From the NCBI GenBank assembly GCA_017651185.1, contig JAGCDJ010000021.1:62001-126000 (forward strand): a stretch of DNA of 64,000 nucleotides, given 5' to 3'. This document shows, piece after piece, positions 36,202 through 43,576 of the stretch (positions within the stretch are counted from its first letter, which is position 1; each line of letters starts with the position of its first letter). The position numbers and the translations under genes are program-made. A model generated the notes under the pieces. The model worked only from the letters and a program-made list of their open reading frames with translations. It did not search any database and was not told the origin of the DNA. Origin of the DNA: Bacteroidales bacterium. GTDB taxonomy: Bacteria; Bacteroidota; Bacteroidia; Bacteroidales; ML635J-15.

Positions 36202-37500
36202 CTATTCCTGTTTTATTAAGTCAAGGAGTTGTTCGATGCTGATATATGGGACACCTCCAAAATCACCCTCGAGATAAAGTTTTTCCAGATTTGAACGCAT
36301 ATCGTTGCTGAAATCCGACAATGGAGTAAGTATAGACTCTCCGTACCTGTTCTTATCGACAAGATATACCTGATGCTTCAAGAACAATTTTTTCCCATCC
36401 TGTGTTTCATAATTCAACATTGATGCGTTTTGCGTATTGATGACCAATTGTGCGTTTGAATTGCACTTGTAATACAATTCGACAATAATCCGTGCAATGG
36501 ACGGATGTATTCCACTGTCAAATTCGTCGATGAAAAGTACGGTTCCGTTTTTTAGCGAAGATATAATGGCCCAGCTTAGGGCAAACAACCTGTTTGTTCC
36601 ATACGATTCGTCCTTTTCCATTGAGAACCATACATCGTTTACCCGTTCATACAAGCCGTTATATTGTTTGTGCAAAGTATTTACCCCGTCAAACAGTTTT
36701 CCTTTCAAATTGTCTTCTCCAATCATTTCCTTGATTTTTTCGGGTATCTCCAATACTGGAAGTTCATGCAAGATCATATCCTCAATATTGAAGTCGAAAG
36801 CTTTCATGAAGTTGACGATTTTACTCTTATTGACATTGTTTTCCAAAACAGGAATAGGATATGTTAATGAGGAGCGAATATCATTGGCAGATATGACTTT
36901 AGTCTCTCTGAACCAATCAACGACTTTTGTGGCCAGTGGTTCGTTGAATATGCCTAAGATAGCAAGAAAACTTGCCCGTGAAGAAATCATATTTGCCGAA
37001 ATGATATTTTCCGCAATCTTAGCATTAAAATGTTTGCTGGTATAGGTTATATTGGAATTATTATCCCTTGAAAAGACATTGGTTTCGCGTTTTGTCTTCA
37101 GGTAAAGCCATTCCGAAACGAATCCCTTATAGTTCAATTCAAAACCATAGCGATATTGAGTGTTGTCAATGATGAATACGACCTCAAAAAACGAATTTTC
37201 TTCAGACGAACATGTATTGAGCCTAAAAGGGTCATATCTTGACTGCCAATAGTCAAGTACAGGAATTTTATCTTTTCCACTCGGAGGACATACTACCGAT
37301 TTCATAAAGTCGAAAGCCTCAAAGAGTTTTGTCTTTCCGCTTGCATTGGCACCATATACCGTTGCGGTCTTTAGCACAGTATTTTTTAAATTTGTCTTAT
37401 GCGAATAATAATCATATTTGGCGGTATTGGGAGCGATAAGATTCAAAACGGATTCGTCCCTGAAACTTTTGTAGTTGCTAAATGAAAACTGTAAAAGCAT
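36202..37500 (-). CDS. rloA: RloA-like AAA ATPase (AbiLi family)
   Basis: The 432-residue ABC/SMC-type ATPase has FSNYKSFRDESVLNL at the start, Walker A GANASGKT (residues 50-57), and Walker B with TVLFIDEFDSGIHP near residue 320. It pairs with the RloB gene right after it. In AbiL-type defence such an ATPase senses infection and licenses the nuclease. It shares its layout with the lone ATPase at 39503-40846. It has its own -7 element (37530-37537), so rloAB-hsdR can be transcribed apart from the genes upstream. Confidence 0.87.
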   Translation of the reverse strand: MLLQFSFSNYKSFRDESVLNLIAPNTAKYDYYSHKTNLKNTVLKTATVYGANASGKTKLFEAFDFMKSVVCPPSGKDKIPVLDYWQSRYDPFRLNTCSSEENSFFEVVFIIDNTQYRYGFELNYKGFVSEWLYLKTKRETNVFSRDNNSNITYTSKHFNAKIAENIISANMISSRASFLAILGIFNEPLATKVVDWFRETKVISANDIRSSLTYPIPVLENNVNKSKIVNFMKAFDFNIEDMILHELPVLEIPEKIKEMIGEDNLKGKLFDGVNTLHKQYNGLYERVNDVWFSMEKDESYGTNRLFALSWAIISSLKNGTVLFIDEFDSGIHPSIARIIVELYYKCNSNAQLVINTQNASMLNYETQDGKKLFLKHQVYLVDKNRYGESILTPLSDFSNDMRSNLEKLYLEGDFGGVPYISIEQLLDLIKQE

Positions 37501-37529
37501 AATTCTGTATTATTATGAATATAACTTCG

Positions 37530-37537
37530 CAAAAATA
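37530..37537 (-). promoter_or_regulatory. -7 element of rloA-rloB-hsdR
   Basis: On the minus strand TATTTTTG fits TAnnTTTG, 29 bases before the rloA ATG. An inverted repeat TTTTTGCA...TGCAAAAA (37574-37595) lies about 35 bases upstream and could be an operator or a weak terminator for the gene before. Confidence 0.5.
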
Positions 37538-37666
37538 CACATTTGTTTTAAATCGGCAATTCTTTATTTTAGGTTTTTGCACTTTTTTGCAAAAATAGAC
37601 AATAAGTATATTGTAAGGTGGCAGACTACAAAACTTTTTTGGAATTGATTCCAAATCTTCAGCGAA

Positions 37667-38176
37667 TCATATATCAACCGATGGGATATAACTTGTAACA
37701 TCAAAAGACGGCAAATGGCTGCCTTTTGAAATTACATCGGAAACAAACTGCCTGCATTCCGCGTCGGTGATTTTGCCCCTTTTGTAAGCATAATACAGGA
37801 AATCAAGAGTTGTAAGGTATGTTATCTGCTCCTTTGCGCAGTAATCCTTTATATCCTTCAGGTTGCTGCTGCCAATCACATTATTTGTAAACTTGCAATA
37901 TGCCATGCATGCGCTTTCTCCTCTGCCAAAATTGCTGGAGAGCACAGCATATTCCCTCATCATTTCACCTTGGGGATTGAAATCTTCCAAAGAAATATTT
38001 TTCAAAAGGTTAACCTGGTTGTCAACCTGACTTCTGATTGTTTTTATCTCATCGTAAACTGGCTTTAGTATAATATGCTCAAATTCGGGCAAGATGCTTG
38101 GCAAAACACTAAGCATACCACCTTTTGCAAAGTGAATGAGCACATCAGCATCCAGCACTACCTTGGTTTTCGCCAT
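37667..38176 (-). CDS. PIN-like domain protein
   Basis: The start is taken at MAKTKVVLDADVLIHFAKGG; the frame runs 19 codons further but inside the gene before it. The 169-residue protein has PIN-type acids: D in VLDADV, E in VYDEIKTI, a GRGESACMAY segment and D in LTTLDFL. PIN proteins are usually ribonucleases and often toxins. It overlaps the end of the ImmA/IrrE peptidase gene by 32 bases, so XRE, peptidase and PIN protein are made together. It may be the toxic part of a three-gene toxin-antitoxin-like module. Confidence 0.75.
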   Translation of the reverse strand: MAKTKVVLDADVLIHFAKGGMLSVLPSILPEFEHIILKPVYDEIKTIRSQVDNQVNLLKNISLEDFNPQGEMMREYAVLSSNFGRGESACMAYCKFTNNVIGSSNLKDIKDYCAKEQITYLTTLDFLYYAYKRGKITDAECRQFVSDVISKGSHLPSFDVTSYIPSVDI

Positions 38177-38879
38177 AACCGATAAGATTAAGCAGTTCGA
38201 TGTAGTGTCCTTCGGAAATACGCTCCTCCTCAAAAAGCTTGCGGGCTTTTGCTCCGAAATCGCCGATTATAAGTCTTTTTCCATCGCCTTTCTGGTACAG
38301 TTCGCTGCCAAAACCGCGCAAGGCTGCCTCCCTGGTGACAACAAGACTGGCAAGCATATCGGCGTAGTCGGGCTTAATAATGTGCAATTCCTTCAGCCTA
38401 ACGACCATGGTACTGTGCGAAATGCCGTAGAGATGTTCCAGCCTGATTACCGTATCGATGCCGACCTCCTTATTCTTCAGTTCTTCTGCCGGAATGTTCA
38501 TCAGAATGCCGTCCCTGGGCATCAGCAAGGCCGAAGCGAACATGTTGGCAGAACGCTCTGCCGGGTCGGTAAAAGGCTGACTGCAGAAATGTGGCTGTGG
38601 ATTCTCGTCGAAATACAGGTGATATAGTTCGTGGGCGACGGTAAAATGCTGTGCGCCACGGGTTATGTTGCTATTGACGAGCATAAACCTGTTTTTTCTG
38701 TCGTGCGAAACTATCGACAGTCCGAAAATTTTGTCGGACATGGGGCTGAAAACAGCCATAATGTTAAGCTGGCGCAAGGCTGTCTTTGCGTTTAGCGGTT
38801 CGGTGCCCGATATGCGCAGGTATTCGCTACGCATCTTTGCTGCAAGCATTTCGGCAGTTTCTGAATCTATCTTTTTCAT
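38145..38879 (-). CDS. ImmA/IrrE family metallo-endopeptidase
   Basis: The start is taken at MKKIDSETAEML (38879), which overlaps the XRE stop by four bases (ATGA); the longer frame only mirrors the XRE gene. The 244-residue protein has the zinc motif HELYH in VAHELYHLYFDE and a downstream PAERSANMFASALLMP typical of the family. These peptidases cleave XRE-type repressors to derepress genes, as in ImmA/ImmR and in CapP/CapH of CBASS. The order XRE-peptidase next to a CBASS-like locus makes a CapP-like role possible. Confidence 0.88.
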   Translation of the reverse strand: MKKIDSETAEMLAAKMRSEYLRISGTEPLNAKTALRQLNIMAVFSPMSDKIFGLSIVSHDRKNRFMLVNSNITRGAQHFTVAHELYHLYFDENPQPHFCSQPFTDPAERSANMFASALLMPRDGILMNIPAEELKNKEVGIDTVIRLEHLYGISHSTMVVRLKELHIIKPDYADMLASLVVTREAALRGFGSELYQKGDGKRLIIGDFGAKARKLFEEERISEGHYIELLNLIGYGENQGSAGC

Positions 38880-39211
38880 TTCTCCAGCAGCCTTTCCATT
38901 TTCATGTAATTCAAAACTATGTTCTTGAAGTCGGCCACTTCTTTCATGTCGGCTGGCGAGAGGTTGTCGGCGCGGAAAGCGCAGGCGAGGGCACCATGAA
39001 GGGCTTTTTCTTCCTCCTCGAACAAAAGGCTGAGCTCGCATCCGAACAAAGCAGCCGCTTTTTCGAGCACATTTACAGGCGCTTCGCGGCTACCGCTTTC
39101 GTAATTTGCGTATGCCGAGCGGTTGACGCCCAAAAACTCCGCAACGGTTTCCTGCTTGTAGCCGTTTGCGTCGCGCAAAAGCTTTAAGTTTCTTCCGACA
39201 ACTGATTCCAT
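38876..39211 (-). CDS. XRE family transcriptional regulator
   Basis: The start is taken at the ATG at 39211 (MESVVGRNLKLLR); an upstream TTG is also in frame. The 111-residue protein has an N-terminal helix-turn-helix of the Cro/XRE type (YKQETVAEFLGVNRSAYANYE) and a helical C-terminal part rich in Glu (LSLLFEEEEKALHG). It is followed by an ImmA/IrrE peptidase that could cleave it. An inverted repeat frames its promoter (39258-39305), so it likely represses itself. It may also act on the ATPase and CBASS-like promoters nearby. Confidence 0.88.
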   Translation of the reverse strand: MESVVGRNLKLLRDANGYKQETVAEFLGVNRSAYANYESGSREAPVNVLEKAAALFGCELSLLFEEEEKALHGALACAFRADNLSPADMKEVADFKNIVLNYMKMERLLEK

Positions 39212-39257
39212 TGATTTTGTTTTATTGTTTGTTATCAATCTTTTGTCTTATCCATTC

Positions 39258-39305
39258 CCGTGGCAAAGTTACAAACAATTATCAAAACCCAAAGTTTTGC
39301 CACGG
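39258..39305 (-). promoter_or_regulatory. XRE promoter framed by an inverted repeat
   Basis: CCGTGGCAAA (39258-39267) and TTTGCCACGG (39296-39305) form a perfect 10-base inverted repeat. On the minus strand -7 TAACTTTG (plus 39264-39271) overlaps the inner arm and -33 TTTG (plus 39290-39293) lies next to the outer arm, with 18 bases between them. Binding of a repressor dimer or two dimers would cover the promoter. Confidence 0.7.
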
Positions 39306-39418
39306 TTTTTATTATATGTTTTTCAACATTTATACGAATGGGACGTTAATCTATTTGGCATAAATTGTTGTTTGCCAGCAACTTTATTGCTTTTTTCATA
39401 TAGGCACAGGTTGTCGAC

Positions 39419-39433
39419 CGTGAATTTTTCACG
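39419..39433 (+). promoter_or_regulatory. Palindrome upstream of the lone ATPase gene
   Basis: CGTGAATTTTTCACG has 6-base arms around TTT. It ends 29 bases before the -7 element at 39463. A near-identical palindrome stands 30 bases before the -7 of the CBASS-like operon (40897-40911). Confidence 0.6.
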
Positions 39434-39462
39434 CTAAATCTAGTGGATGTTTTAAAAAATAG

Positions 39463-39470
39463 TATTTTTG
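39463..39470 (+). promoter_or_regulatory. -7 element of the lone ATPase gene
   Basis: TATTTTTG fits TAnnTTTG, 32 bases before the ATG. There is no TTTG at -33, which may mean the promoter needs an activator. Confidence 0.5.
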
Positions 39471-39502
39471 CATCAGTTTTCAATTGTGAAAAAGGATGAA
39501 TT

Positions 39503-40846
39503 ATGATAGAAAGGTTTACGGTAGAGAACTATAAGTCGTATCAACGGGAGGAAACATTGTCGTTTTTGGCCTCCAACCGAGAAAAAAGCAGTGTTTTGCC
39601 GCCACAATGGTATAAAGAAATTGATGGCAAACGACTGCTACGTCTTCTGATATGTGTAGGTTTAAATGGCACAGGAAAGTCAAAGATGTTTTCTGCATTA
39701 AATTACCTGCGTATGATTGTCATCGCCAAACCCAAAAACCCAACAGATCGTCCAGAATATCGACCATTCTTGCTTGACAATGACTCAAGAACGAAACCAA
39801 CTGTACTTTCGTTGACTTATTACATTGGTACAACAGGATATTATTATAAGGTATCGGTAAGCAATGACAGAATTGAAGAAGAATTGTTGCGACAGATGGA
39901 GGGAAACGTGCTAATATATCAGCGGTCGTATAATACAGAAAAGGACACTGTTGCAGTGAAATTTGGGCCAGCATGTGATTTAAGCAAGAATGACCAACGC
40001 ATGTTGGAATCAAGTGTTAATCAGAATGCCACGGTATTATCAGTGTTTGGGGATAAAAATTTGAATAGTCGGGTGTTGCGAGACAATTTCAACTACTATG
40101 CAAACAATATAAGTCTGGTGCAGCGCAGTGACCAGAGCCTCGCCGACCGATTGAAAACCAACGATCCGGAGCGTGACAAGCAAGTAAAAAAAATGCTATT
40201 AAAGTTGCTGAACGATGTAGGGACGAACATTGTTGATTATGAGGTAGATGATACCAGTATCCATATAACAGACCTTGTAAAGAGTGGAGCTCCTGACATT
40301 GTGGTAAAGGCAATGATGGAACAATATCCTACAGGGACTATTTCGCACAAAAACCTGCGTTTTATTCACAAAACAGCTGTGGCTGGCGAAAAATCACTGG
40401 ACGTAGGAGCGGAATCTGTAGGGACAATAAGCATTGTAAGACTGCTGGTTGTAATGTATGATATTGTGATGGGGCGCAAATGCTCATGCATTGACGAGAT
40501 TGAAACGGGCATTCATACCAAAGCATTGGCCTTTATCATAAAAATGTATCTTTCTATAGCAGAGGATTGCCAGATTGTTGTAGCCACGCATGACCTTTCT
40601 TTGCTAAACCATCCAATATTGAGGCGAGACGCCGTGCGTATGTTTGAAAAAGACGACAATGGCTGCACTTATATTCGGAAGCATGAATATGTACATAATA
40701 CTCTTAACTTTCAGAAAATTTACTGCAAAAAAGTTGATCCAAAACTCGACAATCTGCTTGAAGACACTGATTTGTTCCTTGAATATCGCAAGCTAATGGA
40801 ATTGTTCTTGTCTGAGTTTGCAAAGCCAATAGGCGTGAAAAAATAA
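39503..40846 (+). CDS. Lone RloA-like AAA ATPase
   Basis: The 447-residue ATPase of the same kind as RloA: start MIERFTVENYKSYQREETLSF, shown here to its 20th residue or so, Walker A GLNGTGKS (residues 53-60), and Walker B in CIDEIETGIH (about 332-341) followed by VVATHDLSLL. No RloB, TOPRIM or other nuclease partner follows. It lies between the XRE trio and the CBASS-like operon, and has a palindrome like that of the operon upstream. It may be an extra part of that system or a separate defence gene. Its codons are AT-richer than those of nearby housekeeping genes. Confidence 0.82.
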   Translation: MIERFTVENYKSYQREETLSFLASNREKSSVLPPQWYKEIDGKRLLRLLICVGLNGTGKSKMFSALNYLRMIVIAKPKNPTDRPEYRPFLLDNDSRTKPTVLSLTYYIGTTGYYYKVSVSNDRIEEELLRQMEGNVLIYQRSYNTEKDTVAVKFGPACDLSKNDQRMLESSVNQNATVLSVFGDKNLNSRVLRDNFNYYANNISLVQRSDQSLADRLKTNDPERDKQVKKMLLKLLNDVGTNIVDYEVDDTSIHITDLVKSGAPDIVVKAMMEQYPTGTISHKNLRFIHKTAVAGEKSLDVGAESVGTISIVRLLVVMYDIVMGRKCSCIDEIETGIHTKALAFIIKMYLSIAEDCQIVVATHDLSLLNHPILRRDAVRMFEKDDNGCTYIRKHEYVHNTLNFQKIYCKKVDPKLDNLLEDTDLFLEYRKLMELFLSEFAKPIGVKK

Positions 40847-40896
40847 CCACAAATACCAATATTTCTTGTCTTAAAAAGCACATCACCTGTATTTAA

Positions 40897-40911
40897 CGTG
40901 AAAAAATCACG
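40897..40911 (+). promoter_or_regulatory. Palindrome upstream of the CBASS-like operon
   Basis: CGTGAAAAAATCACG has 5-base arms around a 5-base centre. It ends seven bases before the -33 TTTG (40919) and 30 bases before the -7. It matches the palindrome at 39419-39433 in arms and position. Confidence 0.65.
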
Positions 40912-40918
40912 GAAAATA

Positions 40919-40949
40919 TTTGGAGGTTGAAATTTTTTATGTATTTTTG
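40919..40949 (+). promoter_or_regulatory. Promoter of the CBASS-like operon
   Basis: TTTG at 40919-40922, 19 bases, TATTTTTG at 40942-40949: a full consensus promoter 26 bases before the CD-NTase ATG. The operon is thus a transcription unit of its own. Confidence 0.75.
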
Positions 40950-40975
40950 CCGCATAATTTTAAAAAATATTATCT

Positions 40976-41914
40976 ATGAATAAAAATAATCATTTAAAAG
41001 AAGTACTTGACACTCATAAGATGTACCATGTACAAGACTTCGTGGACAAGGTTAAGAACCGCAGAGAAGAAATTAAGGAGAAAATGTACAATCATTATGG
41101 CAACAAGAAGTACCAGGCGTTTGACTCTGGCAGTTTTGCAAAACATACTGCTATAAATGTGAAATTTGACCTTGACTTGGTTGAGCCCTTCAAACACAGT
41201 ACATTTGGAACACTACAAGAGATGTTTGATGATGTATATGATTTTCTTGTAGAGGAATATAAAAATACAGGTGTTAGCATTAGGAAGCAAAAGGTGTCGA
41301 TTGGTATCACATTTCCAATTGAAAAAGGAGATGATAAGCCAGTTGAACTAGACATTGTGCCAGGAAGAGAATTGAATGATGATGATTACCCAGAAACAAA
41401 CGATCTTAATTTGTATTTTAACGAAGATCATTGGGGTTTTACAAAAGGAACAAGCCAAAAAACTAACATTCAAAAACAAATCGACCATATTAAAGGTAAA
41501 AATGATGAACGTGAAATTATTCGTCTGCTTAAAATTTGGAAGAAACAGAAAGAAAAAAAGTACAAGTCGTTTGTGATAGAATTGACTGTTATAAAAGCCT
41601 TTGAAGACTATAATGGTGACACGGACCTTTGGTCAAGATTAAAATTTGCAATGGAATACCTACGCGACAACATTGCAGATAGCAGTTTCCATTTGTATGA
41701 TCCAGGCAATACCAACAACGATGTTGTTTCGTCAATGTCGGATTTTGATAGGCAATCATTTAAAACTGATATGGAGAGCATGCTCAACAATATTGATAGG
41801 GATCCTGACACATATTTACCTTATTATTTCAAAGTGAATGAAAAGTATAGTGACGGTTACAAGGAAAAAAATTCTGGCACGGTGTACCCTAATAGCCCAA
41901 AACGTTTTGGATAA
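40976..41914 (+). CDS. CD-NTase (cGAS/DncV-like nucleotidyltransferase, CBASS)
   Basis: The 312-residue protein has the polymerase-beta-like active site of CBASS synthases: G52-S53 in DSGSFAKHTAI, D65 and D67 in FDLDLVEPF, and a third acid D126 in VELDIVPG. A helical second half (about 165-290) fits the SMODS-type core. Such enzymes make a cyclic di- or trinucleotide on phage infection. The last residue is Gly (SPKRFG). In type II CBASS the E1-E2 protein Cap2 links the C-terminus of the synthase to targets, and this end fits that. The product nucleotide cannot be told. It is first of three tightly linked genes. Confidence 0.88.
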   Translation: MNKNNHLKEVLDTHKMYHVQDFVDKVKNRREEIKEKMYNHYGNKKYQAFDSGSFAKHTAINVKFDLDLVEPFKHSTFGTLQEMFDDVYDFLVEEYKNTGVSIRKQKVSIGITFPIEKGDDKPVELDIVPGRELNDDDYPETNDLNLYFNEDHWGFTKGTSQKTNIQKQIDHIKGKNDEREIIRLLKIWKKQKEKKYKSFVIELTVIKAFEDYNGDTDLWSRLKFAMEYLRDNIADSSFHLYDPGNTNNDVVSSMSDFDRQSFKTDMESMLNNIDRDPDTYLPYYFKVNEKYSDGYKEKNSGTVYPNSPKRFG

Positions 41915-41917
41915 AAT

Positions 41918-43576
41918 ATGATGACTGCGGATAAAATAAAGGAACTGATAGAAACTGTTGACAGAGTGTCTCTTATTGATGCTTTCGTTGCCGATAAGAA
42001 TGGTACGTTGTCGGGGAAAATTAAAGTTAAGTCTGGAGGAAATGTCCATGATACAGAGTGGTCAGTAAAAATTTCTCCAACTTATCCTTTTAGACTTATG
42101 GATATGGAGCCTATTCATTTCATCAACAGCGCATTGATAGACTATTCGCATATCATGGAGAACGGTTCGCTTTGTAAGCATCCTGCAGAATATGAGAATC
42201 CTGAAGAACAGTTTGTTCATGATTTAGGGCAATTAATAGAATGGATTGATGAATACTACATAAAAGAAAAGAAGGATGAGCATTACGAGCATTTAGTAGT
42301 AAACCACAACTTAATTCGAGATCAATACTTTACATACTGCTTTGCGGAAACACAAGAAGAATTCGAAAACGAGGATTATGGTTTTGTTTCCTATGCAAAT
42401 ATTGCACAAGGCAGAAAGAATAAAAAGGAAATACTTAATTTTGTAGTTCAGAAATTCACATCGACTAAGCAAGTAAGAAAAATAGAAAATCCTTGCCGTA
42501 TAAGTCGGGCATATTTAAATCTTGAATCAAATTATGGCATCTATTGTCTATTGAAAGAAGCCCCTTCTGCACACAATAAGTTTATTATCAAAGACTTTGA
42601 TTCATTAAAAGATCTATTTTCACAAAGTCAAAAAGACTTTATTCATACTTTTGAAAAACAATATCGAAATAAAATTCAATACTTTCCACTATTTTGTGGT
42701 TACAAACTGCCTGACGGCAGTATTCACTGGCAGGCGATGGTTCTTCATATGGATGATTTACCGATAGAACCATTCCATATTGGAACAGGTCGTAATCGAG
42801 TATGGCATACGGATTTTAAAAGCGGCAAAATTCCCTGGTGCCAAACAGAAGATATTTCATACAAGTATTTCTTTGGTCGTGGTGCCATGCCACAAGAGTT
42901 AGCTGACAAAAAGATTCTAATCATGGGTGTTGGAGCAATTGGCAGCACTATTGCAGAATCTTTGACTCGATGTGGAGCAAAGAGAATTACAGTCTATGAC
43001 ATCGACGATAAAGAACCTGGTAATGTTTGTAGGTCAGCCTACCCATTCTATTCTGGTATAACAGAGAAAACACAAGACATAATAGACGCGCTACAACGGA
43101 TCTCTCCTCATGTAGAATGTGATAGTCTCAAATCGTTACTGGATGTAGTTGTAAAGAAGATTGCTGCCGAAGAGAAAGACATGCAGTTTATTGCAAAATT
43201 GTTCAACGCATATGATGTAATCTTTGATTGTACTACTGATAATCAGTTAATGCGAGTGATTGACAATTCTGGTATCACAGCACAAGTAATAAATCTTTCT
43301 ATAACTAACTATGCTCAGGATCTGGTGTGTGCCTTTTCTCCAAATATTACAGAAACTGTTCGTCTGATTTATAAAGTGTTGAACCGCGATACAGAATCCG
43401 ACTTGTATAACCCAACAGGCTGTTGGGCTCCAACATTCAAGGCTTCATTTAATGATATTGCTTGTAAAGTACAATTCGCATTGAAGCATATTATTAGAAT
43501 GTTAAGTGAGCAAGAACCTAGAGAAAATTTTTATGTGACGGAAGATGAAACTAATTTAATTATTAATCGATTATGA
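41918..43576 (+). CDS. cap2: E2-E1 fusion protein (Cap2-like)
   Basis: The 552-residue protein joins a ubiquitin-conjugating (E2-like) domain, with candidate catalytic C86 in NGSLCKHP, to a ThiF/E1 domain from about residue 320 with the nucleotide site MGVGAIGST (about 335-343), DIDD, and candidate catalytic C502 in PTGCWAPTF. This layout is that of Cap2 of type II CBASS, which conjugates and primes the CD-NTase. Two ATGs in a row make the exact start uncertain by one codon. It starts three bases after the CD-NTase stop and overlaps the next gene by four bases. Confidence 0.9.
   Translation: MMTADKIKELIETVDRVSLIDAFVADKNGTLSGKIKVKSGGNVHDTEWSVKISPTYPFRLMDMEPIHFINSALIDYSHIMENGSLCKHPAEYENPEEQFVHDLGQLIEWIDEYYIKEKKDEHYEHLVVNHNLIRDQYFTYCFAETQEEFENEDYGFVSYANIAQGRKNKKEILNFVVQKFTSTKQVRKIENPCRISRAYLNLESNYGIYCLLKEAPSAHNKFIIKDFDSLKDLFSQSQKDFIHTFEKQYRNKIQYFPLFCGYKLPDGSIHWQAMVLHMDDLPIEPFHIGTGRNRVWHTDFKSGKIPWCQTEDISYKYFFGRGAMPQELADKKILIMGVGAIGSTIAESLTRCGAKRITVYDIDDKEPGNVCRSAYPFYSGITEKTQDIIDALQRISPHVECDSLKSLLDVVVKKIAAEEKDMQFIAKLFNAYDVIFDCTTDNQLMRVIDNSGITAQVINLSITNYAQDLVCAFSPNITETVRLIYKVLNRDTESDLYNPTGCWAPTFKASFNDIACKVQFALKHIIRMLSEQEPRENFYVTEDETNLIINRL

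Noticed and set aside
38880-39041. Longer N-terminus for the ImmA/IrrE peptidase
   Set aside because: The extra 54 residues are the XRE gene read in another frame. The ATG at 38879 with a four-base overlap is the natural start.
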